Under the pieces are notes generated by a model. That model worked only from the letters and a program-made list of their open reading frames with translations. It did not search any database and was not told the DNA's origin. This document shows positions 34,970 to 46,575 of a stretch of DNA of 64,000 nt, piece after piece. The position numbers and the translations under genes were made by a program. Origin of the DNA: Hyparrhenia diplandra (lineage: Eukaryota > Streptophyta > Magnoliopsida > Poales > Poaceae); NCBI GenBank assembly GCA_015847255.1, contig JADLZK010006533.1:208195-272194 (forward strand), written 5' to 3'. Every line of letters starts with the position of its first letter. Position 1 is the stretch's first letter.

Positions 34970-35542
34970 TGTTGACGGCCACCAACGACATATTTTTAAC
35001 GCCAACATTCTACCAATAAGGGGTTGAAACTATACCTTACTACACACATATACATTTATTATTGACATATTTTCACTTGTAGTGTCCAAATTATTATTGT
35101 GCAGATTTATATAAGAAACAAGTGGAAAATGCACCAAAAGGCGCCTCCCCGAAAGCATTCCCCGAAGAACATCAAGCCCAAGGGAGAAATGGACCAAACA
35201 AGCAAAACCGGGCCGAGCAAACACCGCCACACAACTTTTCAAGCCCAAACACGCCACCGCCAAGGTCCGCCCGAACTGAAGCCTGACAGTGCGCGCTACA
35301 CCACCCGGTGCGCCCGCACCCATCCCGAGGCTGTTCAGGCCCAGATTTGGCGAGGCGGTGCATTACCTTCCATGGAGGGCTATGCCGACGTTGGATGATC
35401 GGTTCAAGCAGATTTGGAAGGTGTCCAAGGACGGTTTTGGCTCCTTCCATGGGAGGGACGTTTTCCAATGAGCCCCTCTTCTCTACCTATAAAAGGAGGC
35501 CCTCTCCCCTCATTCAACACACACCCACACAATAGAGCTCTC

Positions 35543-35574
<32 letters not shown>

Positions 35575-36751
35575 TTCTTTCTTTTCTTCTTTCTTCTTCT
35601 TCTTCTTCTTCTTCTTCTTTTTCTTCTTCTTCTTCTTCTTCTTCTTCTTCTTTTTCTTTTTTTTAGTTTGTACTTAGGAGGAGTTTGGCAAGAATAATAA
35701 AAGGAGAGCAAGACATTTTGGAGCTATTCGGTATGAGCAATTTAGAGTTCTTCATCTTGTTCTTGTTCTCTACTTATCAATATAGTCATGTTCTTGAATT
35801 AGAGCAAAGTTCTTGTGATATAATCTTGGTTGAAGAACTAGTCTATAGTTCCTATATCATGATCTTGTCTTATAGAACTTCGTGCTTAGTCTATCATACA
35901 TACATGTTTAGACCAAAGAGCTAGATCTATATGATGAGTTCTATCTAGAGTTAGACTTGGTTGATGTTGGGTTACGGGATTGGTAGTCGCGACCTTCGGG
36001 TTGTAACTCTTGGAGAAGGAACTCTTTGACCGGAAACCTTGATCGACCCAAGAGTTGTGGATGGTAGTGCAAACGTGGTGTTTGGGCTAGCGCTCACCTA
36101 TCTTTTGTGGCGCATCCCACGTTGAGGGGTAGGCGGCTTGGTCGTGACAAGCCTTGTCCGTCCCTTGAAATCCCCCACGTTTGGGTGGCGCAGCTGTTAA
36201 TTGCCTTAAGTCGCCAAGCCATTTGACCGTGCCCGAAGTAATTCAGCAGAGACCTTGGCTATCTTGACTTAGAATCTCTAACCATAAAACATGTGTGTAT
36301 CCGCTATCTTGACATGACTATCTAGGATATGCCCGCCCATATTAGATTTATTCTTTTTTATTCATTCTTTTTCCTTTATCCTTGAGATTGGCTTGAGTGT
36401 GTGTGTCAAGTTATCCTACTACCTATCTTGTTTTACCCCTATTATGAGCATTGGTCCATTATACATTCGTGTTATCTTGTTCATGTCTCTATTAGATCCT
36501 TTTCCACCATGCCTTCCTTTGGGAAAATATAAATAACATATACCTCGAATACTTCCGGTGAAATGCTACAATGATAGATCCGCACGCTTATGGATGAATA
36601 TCTTATTTGGCAAGATCTATCACCGTTGATGTACCTAGTGTTATCACCGACACGGTGGTTTCACTTAGGAATGTCAACGGCGCATTTTGGCGCCGTTATT
36701 GGAGATGGGTTCCAAACCTGTTTCTAGTGATTGCGCTTAAGAAATGCAACA
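34970..36751 (+). repeat. 3' LTR of non-coding LTR retrotransposon B
   Basis: Direct repeat of 29834-31621, preceded by the polypurine tract GGGGAGTT. It ends AATGCAACA at 36751, followed by ATCGC, the right target copy. The next bases continue the inverted terminal repeat of the host Mutator-like element, which independently confirms the boundary. Confidence 0.93.
35541..35664. repeat. (TTTC)n/(TTC)n microsatellite inside the 3' LTR of element B
   Basis: TTTC repeats grade into TTC repeats with T-runs. It is the homologue of the tract at 30419-30521, but longer and with a TTTC block that the 5' LTR lacks. Confidence 0.93.
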
Positions 36752-36889
36752 ATCGCCACACTTCGTGATTTGGCGTGAGACACCGCACTTCTCGCGGTTA
36801 TTTGTCCCATGGACACCGCACCCCGCTTGGAGATGGTAACGGAGAGATTTCGTTGAAAAATGACACCGGTGCCCCGATAATTAAACGAT

Positions 36890-37910
36890 GTCCAGCCCTG
36901 CCGCTCGTCACAAGACGCCGCCCGCTCGGCCGCCGCCCCGCCCTCCGGGTCCTCGGCCTCGCCCGCCGCCGTCACACCGCAGCCAGCCCGGCCGCTGTCA
37001 CAAGACGCCGCCGGGCCGCCCGGCCCCTCCAGTCCTTTCGTCTGAGGCCGAAGGCCAGCCGACGGGACGCGACGCGACGCCGGGCCATGGATGTCGACAT
37101 CCTCCACTACGCACCGCCCCGATCGATTTAACCCATCCACCGCGCGGTCCGAGCCAACCCCCATCCCCCCCCTCCGTTTCACCTTCCCGTAGAAGCACAT
37201 ACCGCTAGCAGCCAGCCGAGCCGCCGCCATTGCCGGGCACCGCCATGCCAAACTCCGCCACCACAACCTCCACTCCGCCAAATCTCGCGACACGCCTTCA
37301 CCACTTTCGCCCCTCGAGTCAGGCGCACACTATCGCCGCATTAGAAAGGGTAAGACCGCAGCAAATGGATTTCCGCTCGCCGTCCGCTGGGTCGCCATGA
37401 ACGACGCCACGCGAGCTCACTCCGCGTTCGGGGCGCTCGCCAAGCACTTTCTTGCTCCCGCATTTGCCCTCGTTGTGTTCTAGCTGGCTATGGTTAATAC
37501 AGTTCGAGCAATGCCGCTGGCCCAAAGAGGTCGCCAACGCCGCCCGCCGGGGAGCCCGCCGCCATGGCGCACGCGGTCAAGCACTTTCCCGCCATCTTTC
37601 TTTTCGACAGGTTAGGGATTTGCTTCGTATCGACGCGTTGGAGCTCATGCTCGAGCCCGCTTTTGCGCCGCCGCGCCTAGAACGGCGAGGTCGCCGCAGA
37701 ACGCCGCCACCGCCGCCGCCGCCATCGTGCATGCCACGGTCCGCTTTAGCTCGCACCATGGGTACCATCATGTAGATCTCGCCGTTGCGAAGTCGATTGA
37801 TGTACTTGGTTCACCGGAATAGTCGCCGCTGGCGAGGCCACCGCCACGCCGCTGATGCCCGCCGTATCCGTCACCGACACGTGGGGCCTGGTTCGGGTCA
37901 CGCTGAGGCC
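36890..37910 (+). other. GC-rich interior of the Mutator-like element, possibly captured gene fragments
   Basis: Between the inverted repeats lies about 1 kb of DNA far richer in GC than its surroundings, with CCG-rich runs typical of grass first exons and 5' UTRs. It contains splice-like junctions, for example AGAAAGGGTAAGACC near 37344 and CTTTTCGACAGGTTAGGG near 37605. Short frames on either strand lack a recognisable domain. Acquisition of host exons between long TIRs is the defining property of Pack-MULEs, so this is likely cargo, but the parent gene was not recognised. Confidence 0.5.
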
Positions 37911-38105
37911 TCGGGGGCACCGTGTCATTTTTCAACGAAATCTCTCCGCTACCGCCTCCAAACGGTGCGGTGTCCATGGGACAAATAACACGAAACTACA
38001 GTGTCTCCCGGGCAAATACGAAGAGTGACGATGTCCGGCGGAAGACCGAGAGGCAGCACTTTGCATGTCCCGTGGACAAATTCAGACAAATTCCCCAACT
38101 AAAAA

Positions 38106-39433
38106 GTGTGCTACAGGTTCAAAAAGAAAAGAAAAAGTGTGCTTAGAAGATGAAATCGGATCCCATGAAATAATCCCCACCAAACATGCGTTTAAAGTGT
38201 TTAATTACTATATGGTTTCTTTGACTTCTATACAAAAGCTACCGTTGAAGCGGTACCAAACAAGCCCTTTATAATGCTATGTATACATGGTGCGCTTTCT
38301 TATGAAAATTTATTTCAACATCAAAAATTAGTCCCATAGTATTTTTTATTCATATATTTGGAAAGGTTTTCCTATAAAAATAAAATGAGTAAAATGCAAG
38401 AATATACCATTAACTTGTGCGGTCGTGTCATTTTTGGGCCATCAACTTTTCGCAAAAAGAATATTTTGTTAGTGATGCCATGGAAATTGGGGTGTGTAGA
38501 TAAGATAATATCTTCATAAAACTTAGTCAAGTGGCACACATGGGATGGCCATAGCAGCCATGTTAGCGGCACCAATAATGATGTTTGTCTTGCTTTCTCA
38601 AGTAGGAAACTCTCAAGACATGGAAACTATTCACTTCTCATATTTCTTTAAATTAATATTTTTTTCAAAAATCTTATACAATTCTTTTTGTTCTAAATAT
38701 GTTTTAAATGTCTCACTTACTAAGAAGTCAAACACTTTTAACTTATTGACCAAACTATATACAAGAAATCATTTATATTTATGTTACACAATAAGAATAG
38801 TTAGATTAACTGCAAAAATGTATTATTATAATAAACTTAATTGCAGATACAAATAATACTAATATCTTCTAAACAACTAGTCAAATTTAACAGAATTTTT
38901 TACATCACGGAACCTAATTAAAGAGAAATTTATTTTTGGGAGCCTATTTTTGGGAAGGAATTGTTGGCTTTTCTACTACAAGGCTATTTTTTGAGCAAAA
39001 TTTGGTTTTGTTTCTCAACATTTCATTTGTAATTAATATATTAAGCATCTCAGCATACGAAAACTAGAAAAATACGTCTCATTAAACTTTTGGCTTTTTC
39101 AAAAACTAGCTTAATGGGTTTGTCTATTTAGACCAAAAGCTAGCAAAAGCTAAAGAAAATATACCTATAACCTAGCGAATTCCTCGATGTACTAGAAGTG
39201 TTTTAGATACATTGGGCCAAAAGTTGTTATGATTTTTTATGCCAAATATAAGAACTAAAATATAAGTTAATTATGGACTAATAAGAGAGATAATAGACGA
39301 CTAACCATCTACTAAAAGAACTAGATATTTTTATCTTTTGTGGAGACATGGAAATATGAATTTCGTTCGCACACTTCACCTAGGGTTCAACACTTCACCC
39401 GATCGACATCAGTGTGTTTACTGTTTAGTCATC
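38106..39433. other. AT-rich intergenic stretch, nothing gene-like
   Basis: AT-rich DNA with no domain-bearing frame. Only short open frames occur (for example 38545-38856). Phrases such as CAAAAACTAGCTTAATGGG and AGACCAAAAGCTAGC hint at old MITE sequence, but no boundaries could be set. Confidence 0.4.
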
Positions 39434-39435
39434 TA

Positions 39436-39689
39436 CTCCGTCCACGAATATAAGGCGTGATTTGACTTGGTGCGGTCTTCAAGAACATATTTTGACATAT
39501 AATTTCTCTTATAATATATAGTGTATAGACATAAAAGTTTGATCACTAGGAAGTATTTCTAAATACGAATCTAATGGACCTACTTTTACAAATAAATTTT
39601 TTAATATAATTAGGCTAAATCTTAGTCAAAGATAACAAAGTTTAAATTTTAAAATACGCGGCGCGCTTTATATTCGTGGACGGAGGGAG
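39436..39689. mobile_element. Stowaway MITE (254 bp) with TA target duplication
   Basis: The left end CTCCGTCCACGAATATAAGG and the right end TATTCGTGGACGGAGGGAG are inverted copies, flanked by TA at 39434-39435 and 39690-39691. The interior is AT-rich and lacks coding sequence, typical of Tc1/mariner-type MITEs in grasses. Confidence 0.92.
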
Positions 39690-39691
39690 TA

Positions 39692-40015
39692 CTATTTATG
39701 ACTGTTGGGTGTACAATAACAATACTACTACTACACAAGCTTTGAAACTAGCACTAATAATGTATCATTGTTGGTTCATGCTTACAACTGGTAGAGATAG
39801 AGTTAACGACACCATTTGTTCGTTCGTGGTTACTACCAACATTGATATGTTGTTTTGCATTTGAAGAAATTTATATTTTTTTCGTTTCTACGAAGTTGGA
39901 TCAAGACAAATTTTATATCAAAATTGTAGAGTTCAAACTTTGTACGTAGTTGACAAAATTTTAATATAGGATGGACATGTGATGTTTGTCAATGTCGAAT
40001 GGAGACAAAGCTAAC
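39692..40015. other. AT-rich intergenic stretch before the chromovirus LTR
   Basis: No gene or repeat was recognised. The frame at 39676-39864 has no domain and starts inside the MITE. Confidence 0.35.
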
Positions 40016-40400
40016 TGTCACGCTCGTCGACCCGGTCAACGAGAGGGAATGACAAGGGCGTGGACGTAGGCTGGGTCGATGGTGCACGAGGGAGGGCGGC
40101 GTGCGGGCGGCGCCGCGGCTGCATAGGGGGCGGCGCGTGCAGGGTGGGGAGGCGGGCGCTGGTGGCGGACGGGCTGGGGGCAAGAGCCAAGAGTAAAACC
40201 CTAAATTGGTCTTTTTGACTCTCACAAACGGTGTGCCCCCATATTTATATGAGGGATTACAATTGCTAATGGGCCGGACCCATTAGTCTTTAATACTCAA
40301 TTCTATTTTTAATTAATAAAAATACCAAATAAAGTTATTTAATAAATTAAATATTCAGCCACGTTGTGTCGGTTTAGGAATCCTTTTGCTGAGTGTGACA
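40016..40400 (-). repeat. 3' LTR of a chromovirus-type Ty3/gypsy fragment
   Basis: The segment has matched ends TGTCACGCTC (40016) and GAGTGTGACA (to 40400), i.e. TGTCACACTC..GACA on the minus strand. The minus-strand sequence just before it, AGGCAGGGAGATA (about 40401-40413), is a purine-rich tract, as expected next to a 3' LTR. The partner LTR is not in the window because the element is cut at 41545. The frame at 39989-40225 inside it is not supported as coding. Confidence 0.75.
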
Positions 40401-40404
40401 TATC

Positions 40405-41544
40405 TCCCTGCCTGGAGATTCAGCTCGTCCTCGAGCTGGAATTCTGGATAGATCTGATGAAAAAGCTCTACCATCTTCCCGCGAAGCATCCGTTGCCGTT
40501 CGGTTCCTCCATTTGATTAATACCTGCAACTGCCCCTGACGGATTCTTGATTTCAACATAACTTCCGGTTCAGGGACTGGTGTACCTTCATGCAAGCGAG
40601 GTAGCTCGGCCGGTTCTGATGGAATATCCCCCTAGTGAGATTTCAACATACTAACATGAAAAGTGTTGTGTATACGAGTGCCCAATGGATGATCAATACA
40701 TATGTAACATGACTGATAACTTTATTGATCTTGAAAGGTCCAAAGTATTTAGGGATAACTTGCCTTAATACGATGATGAGATAGTAGCGCCTGATTTGGA
40801 TAATAACTTGAGCCAAGCATAGTCTCCAACTTTGAATTCTTGTTCCGTATGTTTAGCATCAAAGTGTTTACGATAATAATCTTGAGCTAACTGTAGACGA
40901 ACCTTTGTTTGCTCAAGGAAGGTATCACGCTAAGATAACATAGCATCAACTGCGGGTAGAGTAGCTTCACCTGGATTGTAGCCTCTAATACATGGAGGGT
41001 CTCGTCCATAGACCAACTTAAATGGTGTTGTTTTAGTTGAGGTATGATATGATGAATTATAACAAAATTCAGCCCAAGGTAGCCATCTTACCCAATCTTT
41101 AGGCTTGTCTTCTATTAAGCAACGAAGGTACATAGTGATGATTTTGTTAACCCCCTTTGCTTAACCGTTTGCTTGAGGATGATATGCTGAAGTAGGCATT
41201 AACATTACGTTTGATAATCTAAAAGCCTCCTGCCAGAACTGGCTTGTGAATACCACATCTATGTCACTTACAATGGATCTAGGCAGACCATGTAACATCA
41301 CAATTTCTAACAAGAATCTTTGATCTACTGAAGTTGCAGTGTAGGGGGTGTGAGAGAGGAATGAAGTGAGCATACTTGGATAGTCGATCAACCACCATAA
41401 GTATGACTGACATTGTTCCAACTTTTGGTAAAGCTTCAATGAAATCCATAGATATGTCCTCCCAAACTGTTCTAGTATTGGCAAGGGTTGGAGAAGGCCG
41501 GCTGGATGTAAGTGTTCTATTAACATTCATTAACGAATTGATGT
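40405..41544 (-). pseudogene. Chromovirus polyprotein end: integrase and chromodomain remnants
   Basis: On the minus strand, reading from 41544 down: an integrase core start (PAGLLQPLPI, VWEDISMDFIEALPK), the VDRLSKYAHFIPL block, an HPQANG block near 41165, the LPWAEFCYNSSYHTSTKTTPF block (about 41070), a GPY/F-type region (KHFDAKHTEQEFKVGDYAWLK, about 40780-40890), and a chromodomain-like end with VLIKWRNR..A (about 40500) and AESPGREI. The chromodomain would guide integration into particular chromatin (known for chromoviruses). Frame shifts and stops are frequent. The fragment ends abruptly where the LTR of another retrotransposon begins. Confidence 0.8.
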
Positions 41545-42318
41545 TGTCGCGGTCGGATATCACGGTCATATAGAACCGACTAGTGTTCGATGGCCTAGCT
41601 CAAGAACAATGACACGGTGGTTTATACCGTTCGGGCTACGGAGCACCCTAGTCGGTGTGTGGCACTATCGAGCTCAAAGTGCCGACGGGGGCAAGAAGTC
41701 GACGAGAGAGGGAGATGAGCTCCCAAGTCTACGGGGTGATGAGTGGAATCGAAGCGATGTGTGTGCGTGCCTAGTGTGCAAGAGAAGCCCTCCCTTTTAT
41801 AGTCGCAAGGGAGCTCACGGGGTCACCGATCGGAGGGCTTTAGAGATAGAAGAAATACAAGCTTGGGGGTTCGGGCACGCCGGGCTGTCCGGCGTCTTGG
41901 CGGTCGCCGCCCTACTTCGGGCATGCTAAGCGGCCGACTAGAGTAGAATAGAGGTGGCTCAGATCCCGACACGTGAAATGCGTCGAGGGTGACAAGCCTC
42001 GGAGCTCGCTCGGCCGGTGTAGAAGGGGGACAACGAGCTCGTCCCGCCGCCGAGAGGGAGATGAGCTCCCAAGGGCGAGATCATCCGCTTTTAAATGCTC
42101 GCACTTGGGGCCGCAGGAAATGTGTGGCCAGGAGAGCTTGACGTAGAGCTTGACTTCGTCGTCGAGGTCATTCTTGTCGCGTAGTGGTTGTCTCTTGTGC
42201 TTGTCGTCGGTTGGGCGTGGTCAGCAAAACCCGCCGCCGATGCCCGTCGGCGATCTCTTCGCGGCGAGCGAAATCTGCCCTGCGGCGCTCCGTAGCGGCA
42301 AGCTGTGATCTGTGGATC
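41545..42318 (-). repeat. LTR of Tat-type element Tat-1 (part left of a hAT insertion)
   Basis: The complement of 41545-41680 runs GACTAGGGTGCTCC, ACGGTATAAACC, TGTCATTG, GAGCTAGGCCAT, GACCGCGACA. That is the same order as the end of the Tat-2 LTR (GACTAGGGAGCC, GCGGTATAAATC, TGTCATTG, GAGCTAGGCCAT, CCCGCGACA). It is therefore the 3' end of an LTR in minus orientation. A CTTTTATAGTCGC complement of the Tat TATA region is at about 41793-41805. The LTR continues beyond the hAT insertion to roughly 47.0 kb (the inner boundary is not sharp). Confidence 0.72.
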
Positions 42319-42783
42319 CACGGTTTTTCTCCCTTCGGTTTAAAAGAAGCCAAATTCAAAATGTAAAATTTGAAAAAAAAATCGTTGAAAAAAATTACGC
42401 AAAAATAGTTAAGTGATTTATAGAAGCCAATGGTGTAAAAAATTTTTCAAATTTGAGTTCGTTTGGTATAAAAAAATTTGAATTGAAGTTTGAAGCGTCT
42501 TAGAGAGGCGTCAAGGCCCATGAGGCCCATTTGGCCTCCCCGGGGTGATAAAGAGGGGGTCAAACGCGCCCCTTGGCTTATCCTTCAGCGTCCGCCCGCC
42601 CGCCGTCGCCTTCCGCCCGCGGCCGGAGAAACCGCTCCGAGCGGCGGTTTTCGAGGCGAGGCGGCGGGCAGCGCCGCCGCCCGCGCCGTCCGGTAGGGCG
42701 GACTGCTTTCGATTTACCGAGGCGGTTTCTCGGTTTCCCGACCGGCCGGTTAGCCGGGACCGAGTTTTTTTTTTTTTTTTTTG

Positions 42784-42896
42784 ATTTAGGTATATTGTAT
42801 ATATATATATATTGTAGGTATATATTGTATGGATATTATATAGATATATTGTATATATATATTGTTGGTTTCTATTATATAAATATATATTGTTGG
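42784..42896. repeat. TATATA/TGTTGG-rich low-complexity tract
   Basis: Imperfect TATA-rich sequence with repeated TATATTGTA(T/G)G phrases directly after a T-run (42767-42782) at the 5' side of the hAT transposase remnants. It is not a recognisable gene and may be an intron or part of the 5' UTR of the transposase gene. Confidence 0.7.
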
Positions 42897-42903
42897 TGAC
42901 TTT

Positions 42904-45447
42904 GTGTTGTCCGTATGGTTTATGCGGGTAGACAATGTCCGGGAGACCGAGAGACCCGGTGCGGGGAGCGGTGAAAATCTTGCTCCAAAGTTGGAAGTGC
43001 AACTACCGTCACGGCGAAAAATCCGGCGGTGGTTGCACAAGGTTCGCAAAGACTTGGGCGGTAGAAGCGAGGTGTTGCATTGCAACCATGTGCCTCCGGA
43101 TGTGCGTGACTACTTCCGGCGAGACCTTGACAAATCGAAGAAGAAGGCTAATGACGGGGCTCGGGATGCATCGGCACGTGAAAGTGCACGGGAGGGTAAC
43201 TATGTCATGGGCGAGGAGGAATATGAGGCTCAAAAGCAAGCGGAGTTGAGCGGTCGAGCTGAATATGAGTACCAAATGAGGTGGGCGCAGGGAGGACATT
43301 ATGAGCGTGGAGGGGGTAGTGGTGTGCAGTGGCAAGTGGTGGTGGGCGTAGCAATCCACTTCAAAGGATGTTCAGCAGCAGAGATCGAGTTCACGCCAGG
43401 GGAGACTCGTAGTGGTGGAGGACTACAAAGCGGCCCCGCGGTGGTAGCGGAGGAATGACCCAACCAAGGATTGATACGGGGGCCGGGACGCGAGGCGGAA
43501 AAAAAATGCCAAGCAAGCTATTGGTAAAGCTTGGTCAAAGTGGTTCCATTATGTAGGACAACCCGGGACGAAATGCCGACAATCCGTACTTTATCGGTGC
43601 CATCCGAGAGACACGTAAGTGGGGTAAGTACCTATACTTGAGATTGATGGTTTGTGTGGTCTCATTATTCTTCCGTGTTCTTATTATTCCCTTATTGTTT
43701 TGGTGAAGGCATCACGTCACCCATCGGAAGGGAGATCGATGGCAAGTACCTAGATGAGAATGAGAAAGACTTGAAGGATAAGTACGTCAAGTTTGAAGGC
43801 CCACCTATGGCGTCACTTTGATGTGTGATTCTTGGATCGCCCAACTAGAATGAGTGTGATCAACTTCATGATTTATTGCAATGGGATCACATGGTTTCAC
43901 AAGTCTATTGATGCAACCGAAAAAGTCAAGATCATAAGTACTTGTACGGTGTATGTGCACCTCCTAAACATAGTTGTCATGTTGTTGTTTTTTTTAGTTT
44001 ATATATATGTATATAAATAATAAATGTTGTGCCTTTTTTTTGAGATTCGGTGGTGTTGGAGATTGGCCCCTGACATATTGTCCATGTGGTGACCGACAAC
44101 GGCTCCAACTACAAGAAAGCTTGCAACCAACTGAAGCATGAGTGGGCTCACATTGTTTGGACACCTTGTCTTGCACACACCATCAACTTGATGTTGAAGG
44201 ATATTGGTGACCGGACCGATCATTCAGTATGATAGCAGCGTGCAAGAAAATTTCAAATTGGTTGCACAACTATTCTCGGGTTGAATAATATGATGAGGGA
44301 AAGCAATTGGTGGTGAGTTGGTCAAGTGGAATGCCACTAGATTTGGGACCAACTACATGTTTATGGAGAGTTTTCTTCGGAAACGGAGAAGTTCATGCAA
44401 AGTGGATGGGATCTCCGGAGTTTTTTTGCAAAGCAAGTGGGCAAAGTCTGCGAGAAGGTGTATATGCTCATGCAAGATTGTCAAGTATCCGGTGGTGGGA
44501 TGGATTGGCCTACATCGTTAAACGCGGTGGAACCAATTTACAAATTCCCGTTTCGCCGATCAAGACAAGCGCCCGAACATGGCCGATGTGGTGTCACGAA
44601 TACCGAGTTGTAAAAGCAGGGAGATGGAGTCATTCTTTGGAAGAAACAAGCGAGACATGGAGCGAATATAAAAGCGATTATGGACAAAAGGATTGGCGAC
44701 GTCTACATGTAGGGACGTATGTGGGATCGTGTATGATAATGGGTTGTGTTTATTTCGCAAGCTATATATATTTAATACTTACCGTTTGCTTATACAATTT
44801 ATGTTGCAGCTGCTGTATTAAATCCAAGTCTCTCATATAATCTGGATCCAACTCGAGAAATGTTCGTGGCCTAAAAGGGAGACAAGAATGACGGACTCGA
44901 GAGGCGCCCGTCGGGCAGAGGCCGAGATTTTCCACGTACGATAATTGGCTCGAAAATGGCGCTTGATCCAGGACATCCCCATGTAAGTATTTTCTACCTC
45001 ATATACTGTGGCCCAATAGGTTTCTTATACTAAAACATATAGCTAATATAATGTGGTACCTGCGCCGGTTGGTGGATGATATTTGGTAGAAGTACTCCAA
45101 TGTTGCTGCGGCTTGTTGCACAATGTGTCTCCTCCGGTGGATGCGGCGGAATGGAGTACATTTGCCTTGCTGCATACCAAGGTTCGAATAGGTTGTCGCA
45201 CAAAAAATTGAACAAGCTTGTTTATGTCAACTACAACCTTCGGCCGCGACTTGCGGATGTTACCCCACCAAGGAATTATGATGATGATGACTTCATTGAC
45301 CGTTCACCGAAGTTCATTCTATGATCGGAGCAATCCGATTAGGGAATGGATGGAGTACGGACCGATCTAACCAGCCCGGGTTCTTGATGACGATTACGGA
45401 CGAAGCGGACGCCCTCCGCCATCAAATATTGTCGTACAATTTATATT

Positions 45448-45540
<93 letters not shown>

Positions 45541-46173
45541 GTATGTCCACCTCACCTTCTATTATTTGCTTGTGTTGGCGGTGACCATATAGCAACCGAG
45601 GATCTAATAGGCGACGGGGATGATAACATCGGTGATTGGGCCCGAGAAATGTGGGTCAAACTCACATGGGGAAGAGGAAGCAGCAAATCTTTGCCTAGGA
45701 AGGCTCCTCCAAGCGAGGAAAAGAACCGGCTCGATGACACGACCGACGATGGTGGGAATAACACGACCGCGATGGCTCCTCGAGGTGATGACACGACCGG
45801 CGATGGTGGGAACGGCGGAGAGTATGGCGGTGGCGGTGGTGGAGGGTATGGCGGTGGCGGTGCTGGTGCGAGTGGTGCGGTGGGAGCGGTGCCGGGTGCA
45901 GTGGTTATGCAGTCTTCATTTCACGGTATCAATTGCACTTCAACCTACATACGACAATTGTTTTCATCTATGACCACTAATTATGGTTGATTGCGGGGCG
46001 AGACCCAGTTCACACATGCGACTCAAGACCCGTGACCATGGCCAACCGGTTCGCGAGAGGATGTACGATTCGGGCCGCGGACTACGGACTCCACGCATCC
46101 TCATCCTCCTACAAATGGAGACCTCGCAGCCTTCTTATACCTATCCCATTCCCGACGTGTCCGCTGCGACCCT
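42904..46173 (+). pseudogene. hAT-superfamily transposase (BED finger, DUF659, dimerisation domain), broken
   Basis: Blocks in order: a BED-type finger remnant (WKCNYRHGEKSGGGCTRF, about 42983-43040; the second Cys is replaced by Arg) followed by LHCNHVPPDVRDYFRRDLDK; AIGKAWSKWFHYVGQPG (about 43518-43570); a DUF659 region (MCDSWI..RMSVINFMIYCNG, 43820-43890); VTDNGSNYKKACNQLKHEW with WTPCLAHTINLMLKDIG (about 44085-44210); NPSL.YNLDPTREM (about 44822); and the C-terminal dimerisation end NRLSHKKLNKLVYVNYNLR (45187-45243). A Gly-rich tail follows (about 45800-45900). Likely introns remain, for example GTAAGTACCTATAC near 43625. The enzyme would bind the element ends and cut DNA. Stops and frame shifts make this copy inactive. 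Confidence 0.85.
45451..45537. repeat. (AT)n microsatellite, about 43 units
   Basis: Pure AT dinucleotides, probably within an intron or a decayed coding part of the hAT transposase. Long AT tracts can extrude cruciforms and are prone to assembly length error. Confidence 0.97.
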
Positions 46174-46517
46174 ATGACTAGATGGCTGTACGAATGGGAA
46201 GACCCCGATTTTTACAATCGGTTGGTTGAAGAATGGGAGACAACAGCGGTATGGTCGGGGCTAACTTGGCAAGATTACAAGGCTCGCACTGCCCCGGCGG
46301 CGAGGTATCTCTATTATGTCTGCCAGTATGAGGAGTCGGCCGATATGGGGGTGTTCCGTAAATGCTACGCCGTTGATTATTTGTATGCCACCACATTTTG
46401 TTACCGTATTGACTTATGCTATTTATTTCCGCATTGTGTGCCACTTTTTACATCAAAATGTCCAAAGCAACTACCAAAAAATTCCTTCAAAAAAAAATTT
46501 AAAAAAAACAAAACTTC

Positions 46518-46575
46518 CCGGGCGGTTTGGAATTTATACCGCTCAAACCGGCGGTATAAATTCCAAACCGCCCGG
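46518..46575. repeat. Perfect 25-bp inverted repeat (8-bp loop) near the hAT right end
   Basis: The arm 46518-46542 (CCGGGCGGTTTGG.. ..TATACCGC) is the exact complement of 46551-46575, with an 8-base spacer. It lies about 130 bp inside the right end of the hAT element, among further CCGGTTTACCG-like motifs. Subterminal motif clusters are transposase-binding sites in hAT elements (family knowledge), so this may be a binding platform or a foldback. Confidence 0.9.

Larger units (their letters stand above)
29779..38096. mobile_element. Mutator-like element (Pack-MULE candidate) with a nested LTR retrotransposon
   Basis: The termini GGGGAATTTGTCC (29779) and the complementary end AAATTCCCC (38096) are flanked by exact 9-bp duplications AACTAAAAA at 29770-29778 and 38097-38105, the TSD length of Mutator-like elements. 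The inverted terminal repeat is about 170-185 bp. The left copy is split: 29779-29833, then an LTR retrotransposon, then about 36757-36890. It matches the complement of about 37910-38096, including the TTATTTGTCCCATGGACACC and GAGAGATTTCGTTGAAAAATG blocks. Without the nested insertion the element is about 1.4 kb. It has no MURA transposase, and its interior is GC-rich. Confidence 0.85.
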
